Counted from the first letter of the stretch, positions 33,354-46,052 are shown. The stretch: DNA of 64,000 bases from Ziziphus jujuba (GCF_031755915.1 NC_083383.1:25212501-25276500), one strand, 5' to 3'. Notes: generated by a model from the letters alone, not told the origin. Numbers and translations: made by a program.

Positions 33354-33835
33354 CTCCCTGTATAAAGACATCCAGTTTTTCCTTAAATTGCTTAGCTTAA
33401 GCCCTAGTGATTGGTCCGATCTTTATCTGTATCGAGTCAGCATCCCAGCCGGTTGTCGATTGTACAAGCACGAGCGGATTCCCAACACATGCAATAAAAT
33501 GTGCCATCTTAGAAAACCTATCCACAACAAAAAAAAATTGAATCCTTACTTGTTCTATATCTAGGTAAACTAAGAACAAAATCCATAGACAAATTTACCC
33601 AAGGAAAGGATGGGATCGTCAAAGGCATGTAAAGTCCATGCGGTTTCAACTTGGACTTGGACTTTTGGCATTTAAGGCACCTCTCACAAATTCTCTCCAC
33701 ATCTTCCCTTGTGTTAGGCCAATAAAAATATTCTTGCAGTAAGGATAAAATTCTAAAGACACCAAAATGACCCATTAAACCTCCACCATGACCTTCCCAA
33801 ACTAGTAACTTCCTAATGCTAAAATAAGGCATAGA
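33354..33835 (-). pseudogene. Element W integrase, N-terminal half plus 3' tail
   Basis: From 33832 down: HGGGLMGHFGV (zinc-binding region start), YFYWPNTREDVERICERCLK (CxxC zinc ligands), PHGLYMPLTIP, WVNLSMDFVLSLPR (first catalytic Asp), then after a frameshift VVDRFSKMAHFIAC. It breaks off near 33482 and joins the terminal post-integrase tail, so the second Asp, the Glu and the C-terminal module are deleted. Inactive. Confidence 0.82.
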
Positions 33836-34000
33836 AAGTTATTTTTCCCTAACAAGTATCCCTCAAAGATATAAAATTTGTTATAACCATGCTTATAAAA
33901 TTTTAAATATTTCTCCAAAGTCACTATCATGCTCATAAAGTTCTTTCAATTGTTCAAATCCAAGCAATCTAGCATCTAAGGTAGAAAACAATACATACTT

Positions 34001-34290
34001 TCAGGATAATGCATCGACAACCACATTTTCCATACCTTTCTTGTAGCTAATGACATAAGGAAAAGTCTCAATGAACTCAATCCACTTAGCATGCTGTTGG
34101 TTAAGCTTCCATTGGCCTTTGATGTGCTTCAATGATTCAGAATCCATGTGAATCATAAATTCTTTTAGCATCAAGTAATGTTGCCATGTCTCCAAAGCCC
34201 TTACCAACGTATATATCTCTTTATTATAGGTCGGATACTTCAATGCCACTCCATTCAATTTCTCATTAAAGTATGATATGGGTCTTCCTT
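34001..34290 (-). pseudogene. Element W RNase H
   Basis: Translation gives [60 protein letters not shown] and [20 protein letters not shown], matching gypsy RNase H from the YxxxxKE motif to the D-S-x-S-L region and the terminal NVVADALS equivalent (an Ala-to-Val change). The linking sequence to integrase (33836-34000) is decayed. Confidence 0.82.
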
Positions 34291-34499
34291 GTTACATTAA
34301 AACAGCTCCAATACCTACATCCAAAGCATCACATTCAATTTCAAAAGTTTTAGAAAAATTAGGCAAAACTAGTAAAGGAGCATTAGTTAATTTTTCTTTA
34401 AACAAATTAAAAGATTACTCTCGTGCTTCTCCCCATTTGAATCCAACATTCTTCTTCATAATTCGATCAAAAGTGCTATGATAGTACTAAAATCCTTGA

Positions 34500-35280
34500 C
34501 AAATCTTTGGTAGAAGCTAGCCAAACCATGAAAGCTCCTTACTTGGTAATAGGTGTAGGCTTCGGCCACTCTTGAATTGCTTGGACTTTAGATTGGTCAA
34601 CTTTAATTCCTGCAGCACTTACAACAAATCCTAGGAAAACAAGTTCATCTTTACAAAAGTCATACTTTTTCATGTTAGCAAATAACCTTTCCTTCCTAAG
34701 AATATTTAAAACTTGCCTAAGATGTCCTACATGCTCATCTAAATTTCTACTATATACAAGAATATCATCAAAGTAAACAACCATAAATTTTCCAATGAAT
34801 GGATGCATGACATGATTCATTACAATCATAAAAGTGCTAGGTACATTAGTTCAACCAAAAGACATTAATAACCATTGGTATAATTCATATTTAGCTTTAA
34901 ATATGGTTTTCCATTCATCCCCCTCTTTCATTCTAATTTGATGATACCCACTCTTAAGATCAATCTTTGAAAACATGCATGCACCATATAATTCATTAAG
35001 CATATCATCAAATTTAGGAATAGGATGCCTATGTTAAGTGGTTATATTATTTATGGCTATACAATTTACATAAATGTGCCATGAACCATCTTTCTTAAGT
35101 ATTAATAAAATAGGGACAGCACATAAACCCATGCTCTTACGAATATAACTCTTGCCTAAAAACTCACTTACCTGCCTTTGTAACTCCTTTGTCTCCTCAG
35201 GATTACTCCTATATGTAGGCCTATTAGGAATTTTATCTCCCGAAACAAAATCAATTTGATGTTCAATTTGTCAAATAGGT
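34500..35280 (-). pseudogene. Element W reverse transcriptase
   Basis: Best stretch 34829-34539: [20 protein letters not shown] (catalytic YFDD), [37 protein letters not shown]. Upstream (34830-35270) is decayed but holds recognisable [11 protein letters not shown] and [15 protein letters not shown] segments separated by stops. This is the only Ty3/gypsy RT in the window; every other gypsy copy lacks it. Confidence 0.82.
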
Positions 35281-36110
35281 GGTAAACCATTAAGAATTTC
35301 CTCCGGAAAGACATCATTAAATTCCTGTAAAAGAAAAGAAATAGAACTTGGCAATTCAAGCTCTTCAAGGTTAGCTTGATCATTTAAATAAACATCTTTA
35401 TAAATCATGACCAGTAATGGTTTATTATTCAAAATTGCCTTTTTAATCTCACCTAAACTAAGATGAAAAAATTTCTTTTTCTTTTCTTTCCTCTCTTTTT
35501 CTTGGTGACTCATGGGTTTCTCTTTATTTCCCTCACTGCTCTCGGCTTTTCCTTTAATTTCCTTCCTCTATACTTTTTCATTCTTTTTCCCCTCACCATT
35601 GAGTTTAGAAGACTTACCTGGATGTGGATGTTTGGCCTTGCCCTCTTGGATAGGTGATGAAGCCGTGGATGCCACACTAGCCTTTTCTTTAAGCTTTTCG
35701 GCCTCTCTCCTTGGTTGCATTTGAAGTTGGTCTCTAAACAACTCCTTTGGAGTTAATGGCGCCAGCTTGATCTTCTTTCCCTTCAATTTAAAAACAATAG
35801 CATTCTCTCTTCCATAGTATATTATGTCTTTATCAAATTGCCGTGGAATCCCCAATAATATATGGCCAGCATGCATGGGAAAAACATCATATAAAACAAC
35901 ATCCACATACTTATCAATGCTAAATTTTACCTTGGCTTGTTTGTTCACTTTCATCTCACCACTATCATTAAGCCATTGTAATATATATGCTTCAGGACAT
36001 TTAATGGTTGTTAATCCTAATTTCTCAACTACTACATTACTAATTACATTAGCATAACTTCCACTATCAATTATCGTACTACAAATTTTACCTTGGATTT
36101 CACATTGGTT
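35281..36110 (-). pseudogene. Element W protease and PR-RT linker
   Basis: From 36110 down: protease N-terminus (complement gives DQVQRENIFHNQCEIQG in frame) with a broken DSG region near 36060, then VNKQAKVKFSIDKYVDVVLY, HAGHILLGIPRQFDKDIIYY, linker KGKKIKLAPLTPKELFRDQL and KEKASVASTASSPIQEG, then after a frame break FFHLSLGEIKKAILNNKPLL, VMIYKDVYLNDQANLEELEL and FNDVFPEEILNGLPPI, which is the normal entry to RT. It shows the undeleted order PR, one linker, RT, and so serves as the reference for the deleted copies. Confidence 0.8.
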
Positions 36111-36954
36111 ATGGAAGATGTTCTCTCTTTGGACTTGGTCTTTATATTTTAATATAAGGTTCGAACCCTCCTTGCAACCAGGCTCAATTTGGCTTTTGAG
36201 GCTATAAATGTCTCGGCTTCTTCATGTTTTTCAACATCAACTTCTTCCTCATCAAGTTTGGCTTCTCCTTCACTCTCTTCACTTTCAGATTCTAAGTCCC
36301 CATTACCTTTCCGCACCATAATTCTTCTATTTGGACATTGGTCCTAGTCCCTGGCATTTAAAGTAAACAATATATCTAGCTCTAGAAGATTTACCTTTAA
36401 ACCTTGGTGCTTGTGCAGATTCGGCCTTAACCTCCCTTCTTGGCCGATTGGTGCTCTCATCTCCTTGCTTTGGTTTTGTCCTTGCTTTATAGGTGGGATT
36501 ACTTCTCCAGACACTTGAATTAGTCCTCCCACTATTAGAAACACCTCCAAACCATGAGCTTGCACCCCTCCTCTTGAATTGATTTTCAATCTTGATGGCC
36601 ACATGTAGCATCTCTTCTAATTCTTCATTGTTGTATCTCCACTTGGTTGGCTATCTCACGATTTAATCCTCCTATAAACCAAGCCATGGTTGCCTCACGA
36701 TCCTCATTCATGCTCAATCTCATCATGAGCATCTCCATCTCCTTGTAGTAGTCTTCCGCAGTCCTCCTTCCTTGAGTTAATGATTGGAGTCTTTGATGCA
36801 GCAACCTATGATTGTGAGTCAACACAAATATCTTTCTCATTTCTCCTTTCATTTGTCACAAAGTAGTGATCAACTCATCACTAATTCCCCTTCAGGTACT
36901 TTGCTCATTAGTCCACCAGTGGAGTGCGTAATGATCAAATTCCAAAGTGGGCAA
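36111..36954 (-). pseudogene. Element W gag, C-terminal two-thirds
   Basis: From 36852 down: MKGEMRKIFVLTHNHRLLHQ, LQSLTQGRRTAEDYYKEMEM, NEDREATMAWFIGGLNREIA, then (frame broken) LHVAIKIENQFKRRGASSWF and KCQG, remnant of the zinc knuckle. It is truncated upstream at 36954 by an LTR of element Y (TGATACGAACC at 36955). The N-terminal part of this gag is not found on the other side of Y. Confidence 0.8.
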
Positions 36955-37965
36955 TGATACGAACCTAGGACGACCTGCTCCTAAACCTGTATTATATTAG
37001 CCAATATCTTAATTAAGTTCAAGTTCTAATGGAATGGACCTCAACCCCTAACCAACCTGTGGTTAGAAACCTTGGTATAATGTAGACGCCACAATAGGGG
37101 ATGGAAAACCTATTGATAAGTCAAACTAAAACAACCAATTCTCTAATGGTATTTTAGGTGTTCTCAAAGAACAAAGAGATAATTAATCTCACAAGTATTT
37201 TTTTAGTCAAATCAAAGTTGTTTTATTATTGAAAAATAAGCCTTTAAATAGGCTTGAAAGAAACAAAATAAACCCTAAAAAATAATTCAAAACCGGACTC
37301 CTATAGGAATTAGGAAACTTGACCGAATTCTAATATGTCCTAAACTAAGTTTCCTAAACTAAATTTGATTAACTAATTCCTTTATTCTGAATTAGGAATT
37401 AATTAATTTACAATGAAAATAATAAAATAATAACTTTCCTAAAGTTATTTGTCCAGAAAATAAATAAATAAAAACTAAAAAGTAATGGTAGTTTCCTAAA
37501 ACAAAAAGTAGAATAAAATTAGGAAACTATAATACTAGTTTTTTTGACTAATTTGACTTTGACCAATCTTTGACTTCTTTGAGCTCCAAATCATCTTCTA
37601 GATGCTTTTTAGGATGCCAAATAAGCTGAATATGAAGTCCCACACGTTGCCCATGCTTGGAAAAATAAGAAAAGGCTAATATAGTAAAATACAGTAAAGC
37701 CAGCAAGCAATACAGCAAATTCGGCCAAATTGTTGATGCTGTCCGTACAAGCCCTTTTTGATTGTATTTGAGGCTGATTTAACTTGATTCCATGACCTCT
37801 TAGGCATATGTATTGAACCCATAAATCATTGGAACCATTTCATGCTTCCCGGACTCCAAAAATGTACCAAAACCGTCACACGGGTCCGTATCGGCTTCCA
37901 CCACTTGGATGCTTAGAATAGGCTTTGTATCTTCAAGTATGGAAAAGCTCTATTGAGATTGATTA
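36955..37965 (-). mobile_element. Element Y 3' LTR (1,011 bp)
   Basis: Minus-strand LTR; plus-strand left end TGATACGAACC, right end GATTA next to the PPT complement CCCCC (37966-37970). Palindromic TATA-like block at 37239. Over their first about 300 bp it closely matches the 5' LTR at 48337, which then diverges by deletion. Confidence 0.82.
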
Positions 37966-38545
37966 CCCCCTGTATAAATACTTCCAGGTTGTCCTTAAAT
38001 CTCTTAATTTGAGCTCTTGTGATTGGCCTAGTCTTCATCCGTGTCGAGTCAGCACCCCAGCGGGTTATCGATTGAGCGGGCTCGGGCGGAATCACATCAT
38101 TCCCCTCCTCTTGAAAAGGATTTGTCCTCAAATCAAGATCATCACCTGTAGCAAAAAGAGTTAAATCAGCAACATTAAATGCAGCACTCATGTTATACTC
38201 ACCCGGTAAATCAAGCTTGTAGGCATTCTTGTTATTCTGCTCCAAAACTTGAAAAAGTCCATCCATAGGCGGCATGAGCTTTGACTTTCTTTGTTTAGGA
38301 AACCTTTCCTTTCGTAAGTGCAACCAAACCAATTCTCCTGGGTCAAACACTATTACAACAAAATCTAGAAATACATGCTCATTATGGTAAAAATTACACT
38401 TTTTAAAGTTAGCAAACAATATTTCCCAAATTTTCAACTTACCACTAAGTAAAGCTCTCAACAATGCAGATAAAGTTCTATGCAATAAAGACATCTTTAA
38501 ATAAGTATCTTTAAATTTCATGGTCAGCAATGATTTCTTATTCAT
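37913..38545 (-). pseudogene. Element Y: linker end-integrase C-terminal module
   Basis: From 38545: [20 protein letters not shown], then [20 protein letters not shown] (a short integrase segment), [90 protein letters not shown], then a 3' tail [20 protein letters not shown] reading into the LTR. No stop at the position where internal region B has TGA. A 1-bp deletion near 38548 separates it from the upstream frame. The IN catalytic core, RT and RNase H are absent. Confidence 0.85.
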
Positions 38546-38547
38546 AA

Positions 38548-39621
38548 TTACTTATTAACATCACCAAAGCTAAGATAAAAATATATATTTTTCCATTCTT
38601 GTCTTCCTTTTCCTTTCCCACTCACGACCATCTCACCTTCCTCACTCTCGGCTTTTGCACCAAATTTCTCACTCTTGGTTTTAATAAAATTTTTCCACAC
38701 AACCTGAGTATTAGAAGACTTACCTCGGACAGCAAGCTCACCTTTTCCCCCTTGATTGGATGGTAGTCCAATTGGAATTTCATTTGGGAAGACATCTCCA
38801 AATTCCTTCAAAAGAGAAATCATTGAACTTGGCAATTCAAGTTCTTCAAAGTTAGTTTGATCATTAAAATAATTTTCTTTATAAATGATGACCAGTAAAG
38901 GTTTCTTACACTCAATAACCTTATTGATATCCCCTAAACTCAAATAAAAGTTGCTACTTAACCTTTCTTTTCTTTCTTTTTCTTTTTTCCCCTTGGATTG
39001 GCGCAAACCTTCAGATTTCTCTTCCTTCTCCAAGCTCTCGGGTTTGCCACTTTCTTTCCTCTCTCTTTCAGCTTTTCCTTGATCTTTCCACTCAATATGA
39101 GTCTTAGAAACCTTACCTTGATCAGCAACCTCATTCTTACCTTCTTGAAAGGATGGTGAAGCCGTTGGTGCCATACTTGCTTTTTCCTTAAGCTTTTCGG
39201 CTTCTCTCCTTTGTTGCATTTGTAATTGGTCTTTGTAAACCTCTTTAGGAGATAATGGTTCCAGCTTGACCTTCTTCCCTTTAAACCTGAAAACAATACT
39301 ATTTTCTCGACCAAAATGAGTAGCATCTTTATCAAATTGCCATGGCCTACCTAATAGTATATGTCCAGCAATCATGGGTACAATATCACATAAAACTACA
39401 TCCTCATATCTACCTATATTAAATTTTACTTTGGCTTGTTTATTCACTTTTATTTCACCACCATCATTAAACCATTGTAATCTATAAGGTTTTGGATGTT
39501 TAATAGTTATTAAGCCTAATTTATCAACTACAATGTTACTAATTACATTTGTACAACTTTCACTATCAATAATCATACTACAAATCTTACCTTGAATTTC
39601 ACATCGGGTGTGGAAGATGTT
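38548..39621 (-). pseudogene. Element Y: protease with duplicated linker
   Basis: Protease MIIDSESCTNVISN carries Glu in place of Gly in the catalytic D-S-G motif, so activity is doubtful. Then KHPKPYRLQWFNDGGEIKVN, HILLGRPWQFDKDATHFGRE, linker 1 (KGKKVKLEPLSPKEV to NFYLSLGDINKVIECKKPLL), RT entry FGDVFPNEIPIGLP, then directly linker 2 (GGKGELAVRGKSSNTQVVWK to [11 protein letters not shown]), ending at a frameshift. The switch point after GLP is the same as in internal region B (9187-10728), so both descend from one recombinant. A 1-bp deletion near 39622 also shifts protease relative to gag. Confidence 0.85.
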
Positions 39622-40917
39622 CTCTCTTTGAATTCATCCTCATCTTTGTATGCAGCAAGTACTCTCCTAGAAAGCAAGTTTAATTCAGCATTGGATGCTT
39701 GCAAGGTTTCGGGTTCATCCTCCAAGTCCTCCTCCTCTTGCTTGGCTTCATCCTCACTTTCTTCACTTTCCGATTCTAGCTCGTCGTTGCCCTTTAACAC
39801 CATGATTCTTCTATTCGGGCATTGGCTAGCAATGTGTCCTCCTCCCTGGCACTTAAAACACACAACATCATGAGTTCTAGAAGGTTTAGGATCTAATTTT
39901 ACCTCATTCTTTGGTGCTTGGACAGATTTGGTTCTAGTCTCCTTCCTTGGCCAGTTTGAACTTTCTTCTTTGACTTTCGGCTTTAGCTTGCTTTCATAGA
40001 TGGGATTGTTCCTCCAGCCACTAGAATTGGACCTTCCACTGTTGGAAACACCTCCAAACCATGATCTTACACCCCTCCTCTTGAATTGATGCTCTAATTT
40101 AATAGCCACATGCAACATCTCCTCCAATTCCACATGTTGTTGCAATTGTAGTCGATTGGCTATTTCACGATTCAAACCACCAAGAAACCTTGCCATGGTT
40201 GCTTCCCTATCTTCATTCAAGTTCAATCTCTTCATAAGCATCTCCATCTCCTTGTAATAATCCTCCACGGATCCATGTCCTTGAGATAAAGATTGAAGTC
40301 TTTGATTCAGCAACCTATGATAGTGTGATGGTACGAATCGCTTCCGCATGGCTCCTTTCATTTGTCGCCATGTAGTAATCAAGTCATCACCAACTCTCCT
40401 TCGGGTGTTTTGCTCATTTGTCCACCATTGGAGTGCATAATGGCCAAACTCCATTGCTGCCAATTTCACCTTCTTAGCCTCCGAATAATTATGGCGGTCA
40501 AATATCATCTCCATCTTTTCTTCCCACTCCAAATATGCTTCGGGGTCACTTTTTCCCATGAATGGTGGGATGTTGATCTTGATATTGCTAAGATTGTTAT
40601 CTGTTCCTTTCCTCCTATACCTTCCATGGCCAGCTCTCTCTTGGACAGCAAAGGTTTCGTCCATGCCTTTCCTAAAGTCTCCACCGAAATTCTCCTCCTC
40701 AAATTCCTCTCTCGGTCTCTCACGACCTCCTCGTCCTCGATCTCGTCCTCCATGGAATTCTTGCCTATTTCTTGTGTTCGGCATTTCTTGTGAGGCTTCT
40801 AGCCTTCCCATTCTTTGATTCACATGCTCAACTTGACCACTAACCCTCTGTATTGACTCCAAAACAGCTCTCATGTCCACTTGGCATCCACTCCAGGTAG
40901 CTCGAGCATCGCCATGG
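39622..40917 (-). CDS. Element Y gag (interrupted by copia; C-terminal main part)
   Basis: Open frame of about 430 codons of gypsy gag: DMRAVLESIQRVSGQVEHVN, Arg/Gly/Glu-rich RGRGGRERPREEFEEE, core NINIPPF-like KINIPPFMGKSDPEAYLEWE, AAMEFGHYALQWWTNEQN, MRKRFVPSHYHRLLNQRLQS, NEDREATMARFLGGLNREIA, then zinc knuckle CFKCQGGGHIASQC (CX2CX4HX4C), and an acidic tail DELESESEESEDEAKQEEED. The first 24 codons lie at 47103-47175 beyond the copia insertion and join in the same frame at the CATGG duplication. The open frame continues into the copia LTR (to 40973) using an antisense ATG. This is the best preserved gypsy gag here; it was open when copia inserted. Confidence 0.85.
40913..40917. repeat. Target-site duplication CATGG (left) of the copia element
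   Basis: CATGG at 40913-40917 directly precedes TGTTGGGG; the same CATGG follows the right LTR at 47103-47107. Perfect 5-bp duplication inside the gypsy gag reading frame. Confidence 0.93.
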
Positions 40918-41952
40918 TGTTGGGGTGAGAAGGTTATGACCAAGAGTAAGCTAGCTTGAAGTGTTAGCAACAAGCAAGCTTTTGGTGATGCTCTTGGGAA
41001 TGGTTGTGTGTGAGTTGTGTTTTTAGGTTTTGGTTATGGTGTTTTCTGGTTTTTAGGGTTCCTAGAGTGTTCTAAGGTGTTGAAGAAGAGATAAGAAGAA
41101 GGGGACCACGTTGCTTTTGAAAAATGAGGCTTGGATGGGTAGCCATTTCATTCATTTTACAACATAAGCTTGAAATTACAACTAGTTCACACATGCCAAG
41201 CATGTGAGCTTACAAAATGATTAAAGTATTTGAAATTTAAAAAGTAAAATGGTCAACACCTAACTTTTCATACACAAAAGAGTCAAAAACCAGCTGCAAC
41301 ATGTCTATTCCAAATATAGTAAAAAGTGGCACATGGTTTGAACTAAGTTCCTATTGTTTAACTAGTTTGGGTAAACAACCAAACTAGCTTCACCTACTTA
41401 GTTCCCCTTTGTATCTACTTATGAAACTTGGTTTGAAGCATCCTTGGTCATCAATAAATATTTTTCCAAGAGCTAGGAAAGTTCTGGAACCGGATCATGG
41501 GCCAAACAGCTCCAAAGCTGATCCATACTCTGCATACTGGGCCCATCAGATACAGCAATCTGTTTGGAATAGAAAATGGACTTTCCCATGTCATTTGGAC
41601 CTGAACGTTGAACCATAGTCTTCTATATATGTCTGTAGACATCCCTCCAAATTTCAGCCCAAAACTCCATTTGCAACCTGAGATATAAGATAAATAGTGG
41701 AACTATGTTGCTGGAAATTATGAATCCAGCACCATAGGCATTTCAAGCATAACATTCCTACTCTTTTGTGCATAATTTTGCCTATACTTTTGCATACATA
41801 ACTTAGGCACAAAACATTATCAAAATATACCTTGCATAAATTAAAAACATACAAAAAAATATAAACTCATAAAAGGAAAGGATTTGATACCAAGGTGTGC
41901 ATGCTAGCCGGTGACATGCACCATCAAGTGGCAAAATTGCCACACTTCAACA
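40918..41952 (-). mobile_element. Copia 3' LTR, 1,035 bp
   Basis: Plus-strand ends TGTTGGGGTGAG and CACACTTCAACA. Differences from the 5' LTR include sites near 40947, 41126, 41253, 41462, 41551, 41605, 41624, 41638 and 41666. The last six bases, read on the minus strand as TGTTGA, supply the polyprotein's final Cys codon and stop. Confidence 0.93.
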
Positions 41953-44900
41953 CTCCTCCTTGGCAATTTTGTATGAGACATTGAGAAGTCCTCTCAATAT
42001 CTCAAATCTCTTCTTTCCCAATGGCTTGGTGAAGATATCCGCCAAGTTCTCCTCGGAAGTCACATACTCCAACTTCACTTCACCACTTGCTTCAAATTCC
42101 CTTAAGGAATGATACTTGACCGGTATGTGCTTGGTCCTCCCATGTTGGACTGGATTTTGTGCAATTGCTATTTCTGAAGTATTGTCACACAATATTACCG
42201 TGGCTTCCTCTTGCTTCAAGCTCAAGTCCTCCAATAATTTCCTAAGCCAAACACCTTGATTAGCACAACTTGAGCAAGCAATATACTCGGCTTCCGCGGT
42301 GCTTTGTGCAACGGTTTGTTGTTTCTTGGAATTCCATGAGAAAGGACCATTTCCAAGAGTGTAAATGTAGCCCAATGTGCTCTTGCTATCATCCAAAGAA
42401 CCAGCCCAATCACTATCACTATAACCAAGCAAAGCTTCATTCATGCCATCCTTGTACCATATACCAAAATCATTAGTACCTTTCAAATACCTTAGGATTC
42501 TTTTTGCACAACTAAGATGATTTTGTGATGGACTATGCATAAATCTTGACAAAACAGCCACACTAAACATGATATCCGGTCTAGTAGAGCATACATATAA
42601 AAGGCTACCAATTAAACTTCTATAGATGGAAGGATTTACCTTTGGAGAATCATCATCCTTCACCAACTTGGTGCCTTCATTCATAGGTGTGGCAACGCTA
42701 TTACAATCTTCCATGTCAAACTTCTTGAGCAGCTCCTTCACATAGCTTTCTTGAGATATGAAGATGCCCTTGGATGATTGGACAACTTCAATTCCAAGAA
42801 AATATTTCATCTCTCCAAGGCTAGACATCTCAAGGTTCAATTCTAGCTCACTTTTCAAATTGCTCACTTCTTTCTCATTACCACCGGTCACTAAGAGGTC
42901 ATCAACATAAAGAGACACCAACACCATGCAACCATGAGTCCTAATATACAATGTAGGCTCATTAGGACTCCTCCTAAATCCATGCTTTGTCAAAAAACCA
43001 TCTATCTTGGCATACGATGCCCTAGGAGCTTGTTTAAGGCCATACAAGGCCTTGTGTAGCTTGTATACCTTCTCTTCACTTCCTTTCTTCACAAAACCCT
43101 CGGGTTGCACAACATAGACCTCCTCCTTCAATATTCCATTCAAGAAGGCTGACTTCACATCAAGGTGATATACTTTCCAAGACTTTTGTGCCGAAATTGC
43201 AAGGAGAAGTCTTATGGTTTCCATCCTTGCAACCGGTGCAAAAGTCTCTCCATAATCCACACCGGCTTGTTGTGCATATCCTTTGACAACAAGCCTTGCC
43301 TTGTGCTTATTTATGGACCCATCCGGATTGTACTTGGTCCTAAAGATCCACTTCACCCCAATAGCATTCTTTCCCTTCGGTTTTGTTACCAAGCTCCAAG
43401 TGTCATTCTTGTTTATCACATCAATTTCATCTTGCATGGCTTGTCTCCACTCTTTTCTTGCCATAGCCTCATCGACATTGATTGGATCACTCAATGCCAC
43501 ATTACACCTTTCATAAATCTCATTAAGAGGTCTTGTGCCTCTCACACCATCACCAATCTCCAAAGCAGCCCCTATGGAGATTTCTAGCTCATTCTCATTA
43601 TATTCATCATCATGGGCAGCACCTTCATCATTTCCTTGTTCCTCATCGTTATCATGAGCTTCAAGCTGATTGTCTTCATCCATACTAGCCAACTCCTCCT
43701 TATTACAAACCCATTTAGCTTCCTCATCAACTTTCACATCTCTACTTATCACAAGTTTCTTGGTTTCCAAGTTATACACTCTATATCCCTTGGTCACATC
43801 ACTATAGCCAACCAAAACACCAACTTGTGACCTTTCATCAAGTTTTCCTCTCTTCTCTTGTGGTACTAGGATGTAACAAATGCTTCCAAATACCCTTAGA
43901 TGATCAAGAGAAGGCTTATATCCAAACCAAAGCTCAAATGGGGTTTTACTCCTCAAAGACTTTGAGTAAAGCCTATTTTGGATGTAGATGGATGTATTAA
44001 CTCCTTCGGCCCAAAACTTCTTTGGCAAGCCACTTTCAAACAACAAACATCTAGCCATCTCCATGATGGTACGGTTTTTCCTTTCACATACACCATTTTG
44101 TTGTGGTGTGTATGGTGTAGTGAATTGATGAACTATACCATGATCCTTACAAAGTTGTTTGAAAGCCTCACTTTTGTATTCCCCACCATTGTCCGTCCTT
44201 AACACCTTTATAGTGCAACCGGATTGATTTTGCACTAACTTCATAAATTCTACAAACTTCTCCAAAGCTTGTGATTTTCTTTCAAGGAAATACACCCAAC
44301 ACATTCTTGAGTAATCATCAATGAAAGTTATGAAATACTTGCTGCCATTTAAGGATGGAACACTCATAGGACCACAAATATCCGAATGTATAAGTCCTAG
44401 CTTCTCCTTTGATCTCCAAGAACAAGATTGAAATGCTAGCCTAGTATGCTTTCCTTTTTGACACACTTCACACGCATGTTCTTGCTTCTCCACCAATGGC
44501 ATGTCTCTAACAAGTTCATGTGTGCCTACCAATGACTTAAAGCTAGCATGGCCTAGTCTTTTATGCCAAAGTTGAGAGGTGTTCTCAACTTTGGTGTTCA
44601 ATGCAACCGATGCACCATTTTCATCCAAATTCAACCTAAAATTCTTGTTCTTCATTCCAACACACATTAATTCATTTCCATGTGGATCAACTATAGTGCA
44701 TGTCATGTTTGAGAAGTGTAATGCATATTTGTTCTCAAGCATTTGACCTACACTAAGTAAGTTCTCACATAAAGAAGGTACATAGAGAACATCATGGATA
44801 GTTTTGATACCTTTGGTGGTGTGTATCACCACATCTCATTTACCTTTCACTTCCATCAAGGCTCCATTTCCAATTTTGACTTTGTTGTGGCTGCTCCTAT

Positions 44901-45933
44901 CCAAGTTTGTGAACCACTCATACTTGTGAGACATATGGTGTGTTGCTCCACTATCAATGATCCATCCTTCATCATTCTTGATGCTACTAAAACAAGTAGC
45001 AACAAACAACTCTTCGGATTCACTATCACTTGCATTATCTTTAGCAACATTTGCTTGTTGCTTATCTTTCTTGTTTGCCTTGCATACTCTCTCCACATGA
45101 CCTTTTTGTTGGCATTTATGGCAAAATGCATCCGGCCTCCACCAACACCTTCTTGGATGATGACCTTTCTTCTTGCAATGGTGACAAGGTTCATAGGACT
45201 TCCTCTCGGGTTTGCTAGTTTCACCTTTCTCCTTTATGACCTTAAGCTTGTTCTTCTTTTGATTTTGTGTCTTTTGATGTTGTTTAGACACAAATGTAGC
45301 CTCCATTGATTCTTCATGTCTAATCCTCCTCCTTTGCTCCGTAGCTTGCAAGGCATTCACCAATTCGGTCAAGGAAATTTCATTTAGGTTTCTTGACTCC
45401 TCCAATGAAGATATCTTAGCTTCAAACCTCTCGGGCAAGGAGACCAACACCTTCTCCACAATCCTTTGGTCACTTAATCTTTCACCGAGCACCCTAATTT
45501 GATTCACCACATTAAGAAGCCTTGTGGTGAACTCCTTAACCGTTTCTTTGTCTTTCATCTTGATAGTCTCAAACTCCCTCCTTAGGTTAAGGATTTGCAT
45601 TTGCCTTGTCCTTGCACTCCCTTGGAACTCATCTTGAAGTTTGTCCCAAGCTTCTTTGGCACTCTCACATGCCATTATCCTTGTGAAAATGGTATCACTA
45701 ATACAAGAATGAATGGCGGTGAGAGCCTTGAAACCTTTAGCCAATTCCTCCTCATGGTGCTTGATTTGGTTGACCGTTGCCCCTTGTCTCAAAGGCTCGG
45801 GTTCTTGGGGATTTATGGTGACCTCCCAAAGACCATAAGCCTTCAAGTAGGCTTGCATCTTGATACTCCAAATGTTGTAGTTCTCCCCATTGAAAATAGG
45901 AGGAGAAGGAGTTGAAAAACATGAAGAAGCCAT
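41947..45933 (-). CDS. Copia gag-pol polyprotein (single premature stop at 44836-44838)
   Basis: One frame from ATG 45933 to TGA 41947. Gag: MASSCFSTPSPPIFNGENYN, then LNLRREFETIKMKDKETVKE, zinc knuckles CHHCKKKGHHPRRC and CHKCQQKGHVERVC. Protease: WIIDSGATHHMSH. Integrase: HKRLGHAS with CEVCQKGK, SDICGPMS, RTDNGGEY, TPQQNGVCERKN (D-D-E complete), WFGYKPSLDHLRVFGSICYI. RT: WRQAMQDEIDVINKNDTWSL, FAPVARMETIRLLLAISAQK, YHLDVKSAFLNG, YVDDLLVTGG. RNase H: DSDWAGSLDDSKSTLGYIYT, STAEAEYIACSSC, CDNTSEIAIAQNPVQHGRTK, ENLADIFTKPLGKKRFE. The only disruption is TGA at 44836-44838 shortly after the protease active site (after VKGK); flanking codons are in the same frame and related elements have Gly (GGA-type) there, so one base change explains it. 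Full family length otherwise. Confidence 0.93.
41953..41961 (-). other. Copia polypurine tract
   Basis: Minus-strand AAGGAGGAG directly adjoining the 3' LTR. It also encodes the last residues of the polyprotein (KEE). Confidence 0.85.
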
Positions 45934-46052
45934 GTGAATGTTGCTTTCTAGTATGAAAGAAAATGAAAATATATTTGTGCTTTCAAGTATCTCTTCACTC
46001 TCAAGGAACGAACCAGCCCAAAAACCTCACAAATCTCACAAAAATATGCCTT

